The notes beneath the pieces were generated by a model that ran no database searches, was not told the DNA's origin, and worked only from the letters and a program-made list of their open reading frames with translations. A stretch of 38,557 nt of DNA from an uncultured Pelagibacteraceae bacterium. GTDB lineage: Bacteria > Pseudomonadota > Alphaproteobacteria > Pelagibacterales > Pelagibacteraceae. The position numbers and the translations under genes were made by a program. The stretch is from NCBI GenBank assembly GCA_902529645.1, contig CABZXO010000010.1, forward strand, positions 1 to 38,557. The letters are read 5' to 3'. This document shows positions 15,158 to 23,941 of this stretch, piece after piece (position 1 is the stretch's first letter; each line of letters starts with the position of its first letter).

Positions 15158-16887
15158 ATATTTTTGAATTATATTTAGATAAAATTAAATCTATTATTGT
15201 TGAACTTAGTAAAAAAAATCAACTTATTGTTCCAGAAAGTTTCAATGGTATTAATGCGGAAATACCGCCTCCAAAATTTGATTGTGATATTTCAACTAAT
15301 GTTGCAATGGTTTTATCCAAACTAAATAAAACTTCTCCAATACAATTAGCAGAAAAACTTGCACCTGAAATAAAAAATAGCGATGATCAAATAGACAATA
15401 TATCCGTTGCTAAACCTGGTTTCATAAATATTAAATTTAAGCCATCTTTTTGGTCAAATTTTATTAAAGAAATTATTGATAACGCTGAAAAATTTGGAAT
15501 TAATGAGAAAGAGAAAAAAAATAATTACTTAGTTGAATTCGTATCAGCTAATCCCACAGGACCCTTGCATGTTGGTCACTGTAGAGGAGCTATTTTAGGC
15601 GATGTCATTTCTAATGTGTTAATATTTAATAAGCACAAGGTTACAAAAGAGTATTATGTTAATGATTATGGTAATCAAATTATAAATTTTACAAAATCTG
15701 TATACTTTAGAATTAGAGAATTAAAGTTTAACGAAACTTTCCCTCAAGATAATCCTGATTTGTATCCAGGAGATTATTTAATCGATTTTGCAAAAAATAT
15801 AGTTTTAGATAATTCAGATCTAAATTTTGATAATTATGATCAAATAAGCGACAAGTTAACAGCTTTATCTATAGAACAAGCTCTGCTTTTAATTAAAAAA
15901 AACCTTAAGAGCTTAGGAATTAACCACGATAATTTTGTTAGTGAAAAAAGCATTGTTTTAAACAAAGAAGTAGAAAGTGTAATAAAATTTTTAGAAAAAA
16001 ATAATTTTGTTTATACAGGAAAAATTAAAGCTCCAGCTGGAGAAGACGATAAAAAATGGGTAGAACGTGAACAGTTACTTTTTAAATCTACTGATTTTGG
16101 TGATGATAAAGATAGAGCATTGCAAAAATCAGATGGAGCATGGACTTATTTTGCAAGCGATGTTGCTTATCATAAAAACAAAGTTGATCGTAAATTTGAT
16201 TATTTAATAAATATTCTTGGTGCAGATCATGCTGGTTACATCAAAAGAATTTCATCTTCGGTTGAAGCTTTATCAGGAAAAAAAGATAAATTGATTTGTA
16301 AAATTAGTCAGCTTGTAAAATTAATTAAAGATAACAAACCATTTAAGATGTCTAAAAGAAAAGGTGACTACATTACGGTTGATGATTTAATTGAAGAAGT
16401 TGGAAAAGATGCAACTAGATTTATTATGTTAAACAGAAGTAGTGATGTAGAATTAGATTTTGATTTTGATGCTGTTAAAGAAAAATCAAAAGATAATCCG
16501 TTATATTATGTTCAATATTGTTATGCCAGAATTGCATCTGTCTTTAGACATATTGGTAAAGATTTAAATTCAAACATTGAATTAGATGATTTTGGTTTTG
16601 AATATTCAAATGATGAGATCAAAATTTTAAAAAAGATTTCAGAATGGCCTAAATGTATTGATGCAGCTAGTTCAAAATTAGAACCACATAGAATACCTGT
16701 TTATTTATATGATCTTGCCTCGGAATTTCATTCTTATTGGAATCTTGGTAAACAAAACCCAGAAAAAAGATTTATTAATAATCAAAAAACAGTTTCACCA
16801 GATAAATTAATCTTTTTAAAAACAATATCTAACGTTGTTAAATCTGGAATGAATATAGTTGGTGTAGATACACCAGATAAAATGTAA
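15154..16887 (+). CDS. argS: Arginyl-tRNA synthetase
   Basis: Class I synthetase charging tRNA-Arg, cytoplasmic, 577 residues (E. coli has 577). It shows an N-terminal add-1 domain (residues 1-100), the HIGH motif as HVGH at 139-142 (SANPTGPLHVGHCRGAILGD), KMSKR at 398-402 followed by KGDYITVDDL, and a C-terminal DALR anticodon-binding domain (YYVQYCYARI onward). It overlaps dgt by four bases and the next gene by one. No motif is degraded. Confidence 0.96.
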   Translation: MNIFELYLDKIKSIIVELSKKNQLIVPESFNGINAEIPPPKFDCDISTNVAMVLSKLNKTSPIQLAEKLAPEIKNSDDQIDNISVAKPGFINIKFKPSFWSNFIKEIIDNAEKFGINEKEKKNNYLVEFVSANPTGPLHVGHCRGAILGDVISNVLIFNKHKVTKEYYVNDYGNQIINFTKSVYFRIRELKFNETFPQDNPDLYPGDYLIDFAKNIVLDNSDLNFDNYDQISDKLTALSIEQALLLIKKNLKSLGINHDNFVSEKSIVLNKEVESVIKFLEKNNFVYTGKIKAPAGEDDKKWVEREQLLFKSTDFGDDKDRALQKSDGAWTYFASDVAYHKNKVDRKFDYLINILGADHAGYIKRISSSVEALSGKKDKLICKISQLVKLIKDNKPFKMSKRKGDYITVDDLIEEVGKDATRFIMLNRSSDVELDFDFDAVKEKSKDNPLYYVQYCYARIASVFRHIGKDLNSNIELDDFGFEYSNDEIKILKKISEWPKCIDAASSKLEPHRIPVYLYDLASEFHSYWNLGKQNPEKRFINNQKTVSPDKLIFLKTISNVVKSGMNIVGVDTPDKM

Positions 16888-17147
16888 TGCTAAAAGAAAT
16901 TAAGTATTTAATTTTTATTGTTGTAATTGCTTTATTTATTTTTTTAACTGGAAGATATTATTTCTCAGATGAAAATAAGAAGAAATCATACAGATCTTAT
17001 AAAAATAATGATGAAAAAATTAAATTATATTCAAAAAATTTACCTGTTATGGAAAACGATACACAAAACGTAATAGAATACGTTAAGCAAACAAACAAAA
17101 AAAAGAAAAAAAAGTTTAATTTTTGGAAACTTTTAGAGAATGATTAA
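16887..17147 (+). CDS. Small single-pass membrane protein (unknown; occupies SPOR-protein position)
   Basis: Not recognised by sequence. An 86-residue basic protein with one transmembrane segment (about residues 7-21, YLIFIVVIALFIFL) then a Lys/Asn/Asp-rich tail with a KKKKKK run. The short N-terminus suggests inner-membrane anchoring with the tail probably periplasmic, though the basic tail makes topology uncertain. It overlaps argS by one base and nagZ by eight. In many alphaproteobacteria an SPOR-domain protein sits exactly between argS and nagZ. No SPOR domain is left here, so this may be a shrunken relic or a replacement. Confidence 0.75.
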   Translation: MLKEIKYLIFIVVIALFIFLTGRYYFSDENKKKSYRSYKNNDEKIKLYSKNLPVMENDTQNVIEYVKQTNKKKKKKFNFWKLLEND

Positions 17148-18090
17148 GAATAGAAGAGCTTTTATTGTTGGTTTAAAATCATCAACATTATCAAACAAAG
17201 AGATAAATTTTTTAAAGAAATATAAACCATGGGGTGTTATTTTATTTTCAAGAAACATAAGTTCAATTGAACAAACTAAAAAATTAACTGATAAAATAAA
17301 AAAGATATTTAAAGATAAAAAATACCCGATACTAATTGATCAAGAAGGTGGCCGAGTAAATCGATTAAGAAAAATTATTTCATTTGATAATTTAACTTCT
17401 GAATATTTTGGCAATTTATTCACAAAAGATAAGAAAAAATTTAATATTATTTATAAATTATTTATCGATAAGACTTCGTATTTGCTTAAATTAATTGGTG
17501 TTAATATAAATACTGTTCCTGTTTTAGATATTCGAGTGAAAGGAGCTAGCAACATTATTGGCGATAGGTCTTTTTCAAAAAATAAAAAAAATATCTCTAA
17601 AATTGGAGATATTTGTATTGATTTTTTTCATAAAAATTCAATTGGAACTGTGATGAAACACATACCAGGGCATGGATTAGCTAAGGTAGATAGTCATAAA
17701 TTTACTCCTACAGTTATGAAAAACTTAATTTATTTGAATAAAAATGATTTTTTTCCATTCAAGAAAAAACAAAGCTATTTTGCAATGACAGCACATGTAA
17801 TATATCGAAGCATTGATAGATTAAATACAGCTACACACTCTAAAAAAATTATAAATTTAATTAGAAAAAAAATTGGCTTCAAAAACATTTTAATTTCAGA
17901 TGATTTATCAATGAAAAGTTTAAAAGATGATTTAAAAACTAATACTATTAAAACGTTTAGTGCAGGTTGTAATCTTGCACTTCATTGTAATGGTAAATTG
18001 TCTGAAATGAAGGTAGTTGGAGATAATTCACCAAAGGTTAGTAATTTTATTATTAAAAAAACATCGCTATTTTATAAAATTTTAAGTTAA
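17140..18090 (+). CDS. nagZ: Beta-N-acetylhexosaminidase NagZ (GH3)
   Basis: Glycoside hydrolase family 3 enzyme of peptidoglycan recycling that removes N-acetylglucosamine from anhydro-muropeptides in the cytoplasm; 316 residues, no signal peptide. Hallmarks are LIDQEGGRVNRLR near residues 66-78, the NagZ-type Asp/His loop in KHIPGHGLAKVDSHK, and the catalytic nucleophile region LISDDLSMKSLKDD. It starts within the end of the small membrane-protein gene (8-bp overlap) and precedes scpA by nine bases, the usual alphaproteobacterial order. Confidence 0.93.
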   Translation: MIKNRRAFIVGLKSSTLSNKEINFLKKYKPWGVILFSRNISSIEQTKKLTDKIKKIFKDKKYPILIDQEGGRVNRLRKIISFDNLTSEYFGNLFTKDKKKFNIIYKLFIDKTSYLLKLIGVNINTVPVLDIRVKGASNIIGDRSFSKNKKNISKIGDICIDFFHKNSIGTVMKHIPGHGLAKVDSHKFTPTVMKNLIYLNKNDFFPFKKKQSYFAMTAHVIYRSIDRLNTATHSKKIINLIRKKIGFKNILISDDLSMKSLKDDLKTNTIKTFSAGCNLALHCNGKLSEMKVVGDNSPKVSNFIIKKTSLFYKILS

Positions 18091-18099
18091 TATCTGAAC

Positions 18100-18843
18100 A
18101 TGACTATTTCTGATTCTGCATTATTTAATGTTGATATTAATAATTATAATGGCCCTCTAGATGTCCTTTTAGATTTAGCCAAAGCGCAAAAGGTAGATCT
18201 TGAAGAAATATCAATTACAAAGTTAGCAGATCAGTTTCACGATTATATTACAAATGAAAAAGATTTAAATTTAGAAATTGCGTCAGAATATTTATTAATG
18301 GCAACTTGGTTAGCTTATTTAAAATCTAAATTATTACTTCCAGGAACTCCAGAAGAAGAATTTAAAGTTCAAGAAGTTGCTGAAAAATTAAAATTACAAC
18401 TAAAAAAATTAGAACTAATAAGATTACTTTCTGAACAAATGCTAAAAAGAAAAAGACTGGGTAGAGAAATTCGATCAAGAGGAATGAAAGGAAATATAAG
18501 ATCTATTTATAGTACAGAATATAATTTAAGTTTATTTGAACTACTTAAGTCATATTCAACAATTATTATGACCAAAGACTTTCAAAAAATGAATATTCCC
18601 AAATTACCAGTATTTACTGCTGAAGATGGAATTAAAACAATAAGAGAGTTTTTGGGCAAATTAATTGAGTGGAAAAAATTAGATGATTTAATTCCTAAAA
18701 ATTTTAAAAACGGATCAAAATATAAACCTACTGGTAAAGCAGGAATATTTGCTGGTTCTTTAGAATTGGTTAAAGAGGGAAATCTGACCATGAAACAGGA
18801 TAAGTTGTTTGATGACATTTATGTAAAGGAAAATAATGATTAA
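18100..18843 (+). CDS. scpA: ScpA, segregation and condensation protein A
   Basis: Kleisin subunit of the SMC-ScpAB condensin for chromosome compaction and segregation, 247 residues. The N-terminal SMC-binding part has the typical YNGPLDVLLDLAKAQKVDLE (near residues 12-31) and ASEYLLMATWLAYLKSKLLL. The C-terminal winged-helix part is less conserved. It overlaps scpB by eight bases, implying coupled translation of the complex partners. Confidence 0.93.
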   Translation: MTISDSALFNVDINNYNGPLDVLLDLAKAQKVDLEEISITKLADQFHDYITNEKDLNLEIASEYLLMATWLAYLKSKLLLPGTPEEEFKVQEVAEKLKLQLKKLELIRLLSEQMLKRKRLGREIRSRGMKGNIRSIYSTEYNLSLFELLKSYSTIIMTKDFQKMNIPKLPVFTAEDGIKTIREFLGKLIEWKKLDDLIPKNFKNGSKYKPTGKAGIFAGSLELVKEGNLTMKQDKLFDDIYVKENND

Positions 18844-19537
18844 AAAAGAAAAGGTTACAAAAGATAATATTGTTAAATTTCCATCTAAGTTATCTGATTT
18901 AGAAAAAGAAATTGAAGCAGTTATTTTTGCTGCTGCTGAACCATTAGATGTTGATACAATTGAAAGTAAAGTTACTAAAAAAGGTAGCGTCTCTAAATCA
19001 TTAGAAAAGCTGCAGCAAGAATACTCTAAACGTGGAATTAATTTGGTTTGTATAAAAGAAAAGTGGTCCTTCAGAACTTCTCCAAATTTATCAAACATCA
19101 TGTCGCAAGAAAGAACGGTTGAAAAAAAACTTTCTAGAGCTGCTGTGGAGACTTTAGCCATAATCGTTTATCATCAACCTGTTACTAGAGCAGAGATTGA
19201 AGAGATAAGAGGTGTTGCATTTGGAACGAATACTCTTGAAATATTGATGGAGCTTAACTGGGTTAAACCAGGTGGTCGTAAAGATGTACCAGGAAGACCA
19301 ATTCAGTATGTTACAACTGATGAATTTTTAAGTCATTTTAATCTTCAAAAATTATCTGATTTACCAACAATTGATGAATTAGGAGCAGCTGGTTTAATTG
19401 ACAGTTCTAGTATCGATAATGCAATATTTGGAACTGGTAAATTTTACAAAGAAAAACAAGAAGAAAAAAAAGAGGATATTTATTCCAATATTGATGAGAT
19501 GCTAAACAGCACTCTTGATACAGAAGATAAAGATTAA
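18836..19537 (+). CDS. scpB: ScpB, segregation and condensation protein B
   Basis: Winged-helix dimer partner of ScpA in the SMC complex, 233 residues. Family motifs are LEKEIEAVIFAAAEPLDVDT (near residues 22-41), SRAAVETLAIIVYHQPVTRA and EIRGVAFGTNTLEILMEL. The C-terminus is acidic and Lys-rich and probably disordered. It is followed by a 47-bp spacer and then the tat genes. Confidence 0.94.
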   Translation: MIKKEKVTKDNIVKFPSKLSDLEKEIEAVIFAAAEPLDVDTIESKVTKKGSVSKSLEKLQQEYSKRGINLVCIKEKWSFRTSPNLSNIMSQERTVEKKLSRAAVETLAIIVYHQPVTRAEIEEIRGVAFGTNTLEILMELNWVKPGGRKDVPGRPIQYVTTDEFLSHFNLQKLSDLPTIDELGAAGLIDSSSIDNAIFGTGKFYKEKQEEKKEDIYSNIDEMLNSTLDTEDKD

Positions 19538-19584
19538 CAAAAAAGTAACTTTTAAATTAATCATAAAAAGGTTATAAGTTTTTC

Positions 19585-19785
19585 ATGAGCATAGGAATTT
19601 GGCAAATAGCAATCGTAGTTATATTAGTAGTCTTATTATTTGGACGAGGTAAAATCTCTAGTCTGATGGGTGATGTAGCTAAGGGAATTAAAAGTTTCAA
19701 AAAAGGAATGGCGTCAGATGTAACTGACGATACAGAGCCAAAAAATATATCCGACGAAAATAAAGACTCAGAAAACAAAGATTAA
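19585..19785 (+). CDS. tatA: TatA, twin-arginine translocase subunit
   Basis: Pore-forming subunit of the twin-arginine export system, 66 residues. It has an N-terminal membrane helix ([16 protein letters not shown]), the hinge [12 protein letters not shown], an amphipathic helix with [10 protein letters not shown], and a charged acidic tail. The TatA identity follows from IGIWQ and the FG hinge. A TATAAG hexamer ends seven bases before the ATG; whether it is a promoter is unclear. It is followed after five bases by tatB. Confidence 0.94.
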   Translation: MSIGIWQIAIVVILVVLLFGRGKISSLMGDVAKGIKSFKKGMASDVTDDTEPKNISDENKDSENKD

Positions 19786-19790
19786 ATCAC

Positions 19791-20012
19791 ATGCCTACTA
19801 TTGGTTGGTTTGAGATATTAATTGTTGTTGGTATTGCAATAGTTGTACTTGGTCCAAAAGATTTTCCAATCATGTTAAAGAAAGCTGGCTCTTGGATAGG
19901 AACTGCAAAAAGATATGTGAGCAACATTCAAAATGAAGTTTCTAATATAGAAATTGATGATGAAAAAATTGATAATGAAATAAAAAAAGAAACTAAAAAA
20001 GATGAGCAATGA
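19791..20012 (+). CDS. tatB: TatB, twin-arginine translocase subunit
   Basis: Substrate-receptor subunit that works with TatC, 73 residues. The start MPTIGWFEILIVVGIAIVVL, with a Glu in the membrane helix, and the following GPKDFPIMLKKAGSWIG mark it as TatB rather than TatA. It is short compared with E. coli TatB (171), the charged tail being cut down to about 30 residues. It overlaps tatC by 11 bases. Confidence 0.92.
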   Translation: MPTIGWFEILIVVGIAIVVLGPKDFPIMLKKAGSWIGTAKRYVSNIQNEVSNIEIDDEKIDNEIKKETKKDEQ

Positions 20013-20772
20013 AGAAAATGATGGTGGATTTGTTAGCCATCTAACAGAACTAAGAAAAAGATTAATACATAGTTTTATATTTCTAATAATCTTTTTTGTT
20101 ATTTGTTATGTATTTGCAGAAAATATATACGGTTTTTTAGTTGATCCATTTGCTCAAGCTGTAAAAGATGATGGATCTGATAGAAGGCTTATTTTTACCG
20201 CCTTACAGGAAACTTTTTTAACTTATATTAAGGTATCCTTTTTCACAGCTTTTTTCGTGACCTGTCCATTTATTCTAATGCAAATATGGAAATTTATTGC
20301 ACCAGGATTATATAAACATGAAAAAGTTGCCATACTTCCATATCTTGTACTAACACCAATCCTTTTCTTTTTAGGTGGTATGCTTGTTTATTATTTGATA
20401 ATGCCTCTTGCTATTAAATTCTTTTTATCATTTGAAAGTACAGGGATGTCTACAAGTCTACCAATTCAATTAGAAGCTAAAGTAAATGAATACTTGTCAC
20501 TTGTTATGAAGTTAATTTTTGCATTTGGAATAAGTTTCCAACTACCCATAGTCTTAAGTTTATTAGCAAGAATAGGTGTTGTTGACAGTCAATTTTTAAA
20601 AGAAAGAAGAAAGTATGTAGTAGTAATTATTTTTGCTGCTGCTGCATTACTTACACCACCAGATCCAATTACTCAAATAGGTTTAGCAATTCCATTATTA
20701 ATCTTATATGAATTATCAATATTTTCAGTAAAATTTATAGAAAACAAAAATTTAGAAAAGACTGATGCATAA
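20002..20772 (+). CDS. tatC: TatC, twin-arginine translocase core subunit
   Basis: Polytopic core of the Tat translocase that binds the twin-arginine signal, 256 residues with six predicted membrane helices. Hallmarks are VSHLTELRKRLIHS near residues 10-23, EKVAILPYLVLTPILFFLGG, and FAFGISFQLPIVLSLLARIG. The conserved Glu/Arg pair of the cytoplasmic N-terminus (E16, R18-R20) for signal recognition is present. It overlaps tatB upstream and serS by eight bases downstream. Confidence 0.96.
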   Translation: MSNEENDGGFVSHLTELRKRLIHSFIFLIIFFVICYVFAENIYGFLVDPFAQAVKDDGSDRRLIFTALQETFLTYIKVSFFTAFFVTCPFILMQIWKFIAPGLYKHEKVAILPYLVLTPILFFLGGMLVYYLIMPLAIKFFLSFESTGMSTSLPIQLEAKVNEYLSLVMKLIFAFGISFQLPIVLSLLARIGVVDSQFLKERRKYVVVIIFAAAALLTPPDPITQIGLAIPLLILYELSIFSVKFIENKNLEKTDA

Positions 20773-22024
20773 TTTAAAAGAAATTAGAAAAGATTATTCA
20801 AAATTTGAAAAAAATCTTGAAAAACGTTCAGTTAAAATTGATTTAAATAATATAAAAAAACTTGATGAGTTAAATAGAGATTTAATTCAAAAGAAAGAAA
20901 ATTTAGAAAAAGAAAAAAAAGATATTTCAAAATCTAAAGATGAAAGTTTATTCAAAAAATCTAAAGAAATATCTACTGAATTAGAAAAGATTACTGAGCA
21001 GCAAAAAAACACTAAAATTGAATTAGATAATATTTTATCAAGTATACCAAATATACCTCATCAAGATGTTCCAAATGGGAAAGATGAAAATGATAATGTA
21101 GAAGTTTCTAAATCCGGAAAAGTCCCAGAGTTTGATTTTAAACCCAAATCTCATTATGAACTTGGTGAAAATTTAGGTATGCTTGATTTTGATCTTGCAA
21201 CAAAAACAACTGGATCAAGATTTGTATTTGTTAAAAAAGAGTTAGCATTACTAGAACGAGCTTTATCTAACTTTATGCTAGATATTCATATAGTTCAAAA
21301 TGGTTATCAAGAGATCTCACCTCCATTAATTGCATCTGATAATACAATGTATGGAACAGGCCAATTACCAAAATTTGAAAACGATCAATTTGAAATAAAA
21401 TTTGACCAAGGATCCGATAGAAAATTTTTAATTCCAACTGCCGAAGTAATTTTAACAAACATTGTTAAAGATAAAATTGTTGACCAAAAAGATTTACCAA
21501 TGAGATTTGTTGCCTCAACTCCATGTTTTAGAAAAGAAGCTGGTAGTTATGGAAAAGATACCAAAGGAATGATTAGACAACATCAATTTTATAAAGTTGA
21601 GATGGTCAGTATTGTTGAAAAAGAAAATTGTCTTGAAGAATTAGAGCGAATGACAAACTGTGCAACAGATATTATGGATAAGTTAGAGTTACCTTATAGA
21701 AAAGTAATTTTGTGTTCAGGTGATATGGGTTTTAGTGCAGAAAAAACCTATGATATTGAAGTGTGGTTACCATCAGAAAATAAGTATCGTGAAATTTCAT
21801 CATGCTCTTCTTGTTCAACATTTCAAGCACAAAGAATGAAATCAAGATATAAAAATAAAAACAAAGAAACTGTTTTTGTTGGAACATTAAATGGAAGTGG
21901 TTTAGCAGTGGGTAGAACTTTAATTGCTGTACTAGAAAACTATCAACAAAAAGATGGTTCGATTATTATTCCTAAGGTACTGCGACCGTATATGAATAAT
22001 TTGGAATTGATTTCAGCTAAATAA
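20765..22024 (+). CDS. serS: Seryl-tRNA synthetase
   Basis: Class II synthetase for tRNA-Ser, 419 residues. It starts with a coiled-coil arm rich in Lys/Glu/Leu (about residues 25-95) that grips the long variable arm. Motif 2 is visible as FRKEAGSYGKDTKGMIRQHQ, and motif 3 as NGSGLAVGRTLIAVLENYQ. It begins inside tatC (8-bp overlap). In many alphaproteobacteria serS is followed by surE and related genes before yajC; here yajC follows after 55 bases. Confidence 0.96.
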   Translation: MHNLKEIRKDYSKFEKNLEKRSVKIDLNNIKKLDELNRDLIQKKENLEKEKKDISKSKDESLFKKSKEISTELEKITEQQKNTKIELDNILSSIPNIPHQDVPNGKDENDNVEVSKSGKVPEFDFKPKSHYELGENLGMLDFDLATKTTGSRFVFVKKELALLERALSNFMLDIHIVQNGYQEISPPLIASDNTMYGTGQLPKFENDQFEIKFDQGSDRKFLIPTAEVILTNIVKDKIVDQKDLPMRFVASTPCFRKEAGSYGKDTKGMIRQHQFYKVEMVSIVEKENCLEELERMTNCATDIMDKLELPYRKVILCSGDMGFSAEKTYDIEVWLPSENKYREISSCSSCSTFQAQRMKSRYKNKNKETVFVGTLNGSGLAVGRTLIAVLENYQQKDGSIIIPKVLRPYMNNLELISAK

Positions 22025-22047
22025 AGTTGTTTTAATTACATAGATAG

Positions 22048-22053
22048 TATAAG
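22048..22053 (+). promoter_or_regulatory. Possible -10 box for yajC-secDF
   Basis: TATAAG in the 55-bp serS-yajC spacer, with TTGTTT at 22027-22032 upstream. The 15-bp gap is shorter than ideal, so the promoter is tentative. Confidence 0.35.
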
Positions 22054-22069
22054 TATTCACATAATTTAT

Positions 22070-22075
22070 AAGGAG
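22070..22075 (+). promoter_or_regulatory. Strong ribosome binding site of yajC
   Basis: AAGGAG four bases before the ATG at 22080. Most genes in this window start by overlap or without a recognisable Shine-Dalgarno sequence, so this perfect site stands out and fixes the yajC start. Confidence 0.7.
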
Positions 22076-22079
22076 ATTT

Positions 22080-22373
22080 ATGGAAGGCTCAGGAATAGGA
22101 CAATTTATACCGTTAATTTTAATATTTGTTATATTTTATTTTTTCTTAATCAGACCACAGCAAAAAAAAGTTAAAGAGCACAAAGCAATGGTTGAAAGTC
22201 TTAAGAGAGGTGACAAGGTTGTTACTTCTGGTGGAATTACAGGTACAGTGGAGAGACTTATAGACAACGATAAAGTTGAAGTAGAAATTGCTGAAAACGT
22301 AAAGGTTGAGATAGTTAAATCAACTGGTATTCAAAGTCTTGTTAATACAAATACTCAAGAAGTTAAAAAATAA
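22080..22373 (+). CDS. yajC: YajC, Sec translocase accessory subunit
   Basis: Small single-pass inner-membrane protein of the SecDF-YajC complex that aids Sec export, 97 residues. It has a membrane helix near residues 9-23 followed by the family signature FLIRPQQKKVKEHKAMVESL and GDKVVTSGGITGTV. It has a strong ribosome site and precedes secD by 14 bases, as usual. Confidence 0.95.
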   Translation: MEGSGIGQFIPLILIFVIFYFFLIRPQQKKVKEHKAMVESLKRGDKVVTSGGITGTVERLIDNDKVEVEIAENVKVEIVKSTGIQSLVNTNTQEVKK

Positions 22374-22387
22374 TTATTTTTAGTTAA

Positions 22388-23941
22388 GTGCTTTATTTCT
22401 CTAAGTTAAGAATTTTATTTATAACTCTTTTTTCAGTTTTATTTATTTTAATTGCTTCATCAAATCTTTTTAAGTTTGATGATAGTTTTTTTAATAAAAA
22501 AATTATTCTAGGATTAGACCTTCAAGGTGGATCTTATCTACTACTTGAAATTGACAATGAACCTGTAATTGAACAAAAATTACAAAACCTAACAACAACA
22601 ATCAGAAATTATTTCAAAGAAAAAAATGTTAAAATAAATAATATAAAAATAGAAAATCAAAATATTTTTTTTAATGTAACTGATAATGATAAGCAATCCG
22701 TTATAGATGTTTTTAAGGACGAAAATAGTGATCTTAACCCTTATTATCCAAGATTTAAATCGCATCAGTTAGAAATTGAAGACACAGGTTTAAATTTTAA
22801 AGTTAATTTCTCAAGACAAGGTTTAATAAAACTTAAAACTTCTTCGCAAGATCAAGCTATAGAAATAGTTAGAAGAAGAGTAGATGAAGTTGGAACTAAT
22901 GAGCCTAACATACTCAAAAGAGGAAATAACCGAATTTTAGTAGAGCTTCCTGGATTAGATGATCCGATGAGAATAAAATCATTACTTGGTAAAACTGCAA
23001 ACCTTACTTTTCGATTTGTAACAAATGATGAAAATGATCGTTTTGGAGTTGAAAAATTAAAATTTGAAAATGGTCTGGAAGAAGCCACAGTTAGTAAAAG
23101 AATTATAATAAGCGGTGAAAATTTACTTGATGCTCAACCAAAAATGGACACTCAAGCTAACCAAACAATTGTTTCATTTACTTTAGATAGAGTAGGTGCA
23201 AAAAGGTTTGGTAAGGCAACTTCAACTGGTATTGGAAAGCAATTAGCAATTGTCTTAGATGGTAAAATTATTAGTGCTCCTGTAGTTAGAGACACGATTG
23301 CAAGTGGATCTGGTCAAATAAGTGGTGGCTTTACTTTTCAAACAGCAACTGATCTAGCTTTATTATTAAGATCAGGAGCATTACCAGCACCACTTGAAAT
23401 AATTGAAGAAAGAACAGTGGGACCAGATCTTGGACAAGACTCAATTAATGCAGGAATGATTGCCTTAGCAATAGGTTTTATGTTGGTGATATTTTTTATG
23501 TTCGTAAAATATAAAATTTTTGGATTAATTACCAATGTAACACTAATAGTTAATTTGTTTATTCTTTTGGGTGTTTTAACTTTATTTGAAGCTACTTTAA
23601 CATTACCTGGTATTGCAGGGATTATTCTAACTGTAGGTATGGCAGTTGATGCAAATGTTTTAATTTTTGAGAGAATTAAAGAGGAACTAAAAGATGAGAC
23701 TAATAATATTTTAGCCTTTGATAGTGGTTATACCAAATCAAGAACAGCAATTTTAGATGCCAATATTACTACATTATTAGCTGCAATCATTTTATTTTTT
23801 ATGGGTTCAGGTCCAGTCAAAGGTTTTGCTGTAACTTTAGGAGTTGGAATATTTACAACACTATTTTCAGTTTATTTTATAGCAAGATTATTCACTAGTA
23901 TTTATGTATCAAGAAATAAAAATAAGGAAAAATTAATTTAA
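22388..23941 (+). CDS. secD: SecD, protein translocase subunit
   Basis: Proton-driven RND-type subunit that helps pull proteins through SecYEG, 517 residues; E. coli SecD has 615, so the periplasmic P1 region is reduced. It has a first membrane helix near residues 8-25, GLDLQGGSYLLLEID (near residues 42-56), a periplasmic domain, then five helices with GMAVDANVLIFERIKEE carrying the conserved Asp of TM4. The start is GTG at 22388. Its stop shares one base with the secF ATG. Confidence 0.95.
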   Translation: MLYFSKLRILFITLFSVLFILIASSNLFKFDDSFFNKKIILGLDLQGGSYLLLEIDNEPVIEQKLQNLTTTIRNYFKEKNVKINNIKIENQNIFFNVTDNDKQSVIDVFKDENSDLNPYYPRFKSHQLEIEDTGLNFKVNFSRQGLIKLKTSSQDQAIEIVRRRVDEVGTNEPNILKRGNNRILVELPGLDDPMRIKSLLGKTANLTFRFVTNDENDRFGVEKLKFENGLEEATVSKRIIISGENLLDAQPKMDTQANQTIVSFTLDRVGAKRFGKATSTGIGKQLAIVLDGKIISAPVVRDTIASGSGQISGGFTFQTATDLALLLRSGALPAPLEIIEERTVGPDLGQDSINAGMIALAIGFMLVIFFMFVKYKIFGLITNVTLIVNLFILLGVLTLFEATLTLPGIAGIILTVGMAVDANVLIFERIKEELKDETNNILAFDSGYTKSRTAILDANITTLLAAIILFFMGSGPVKGFAVTLGVGIFTTLFSVYFIARLFTSIYVSRNKNKEKLI

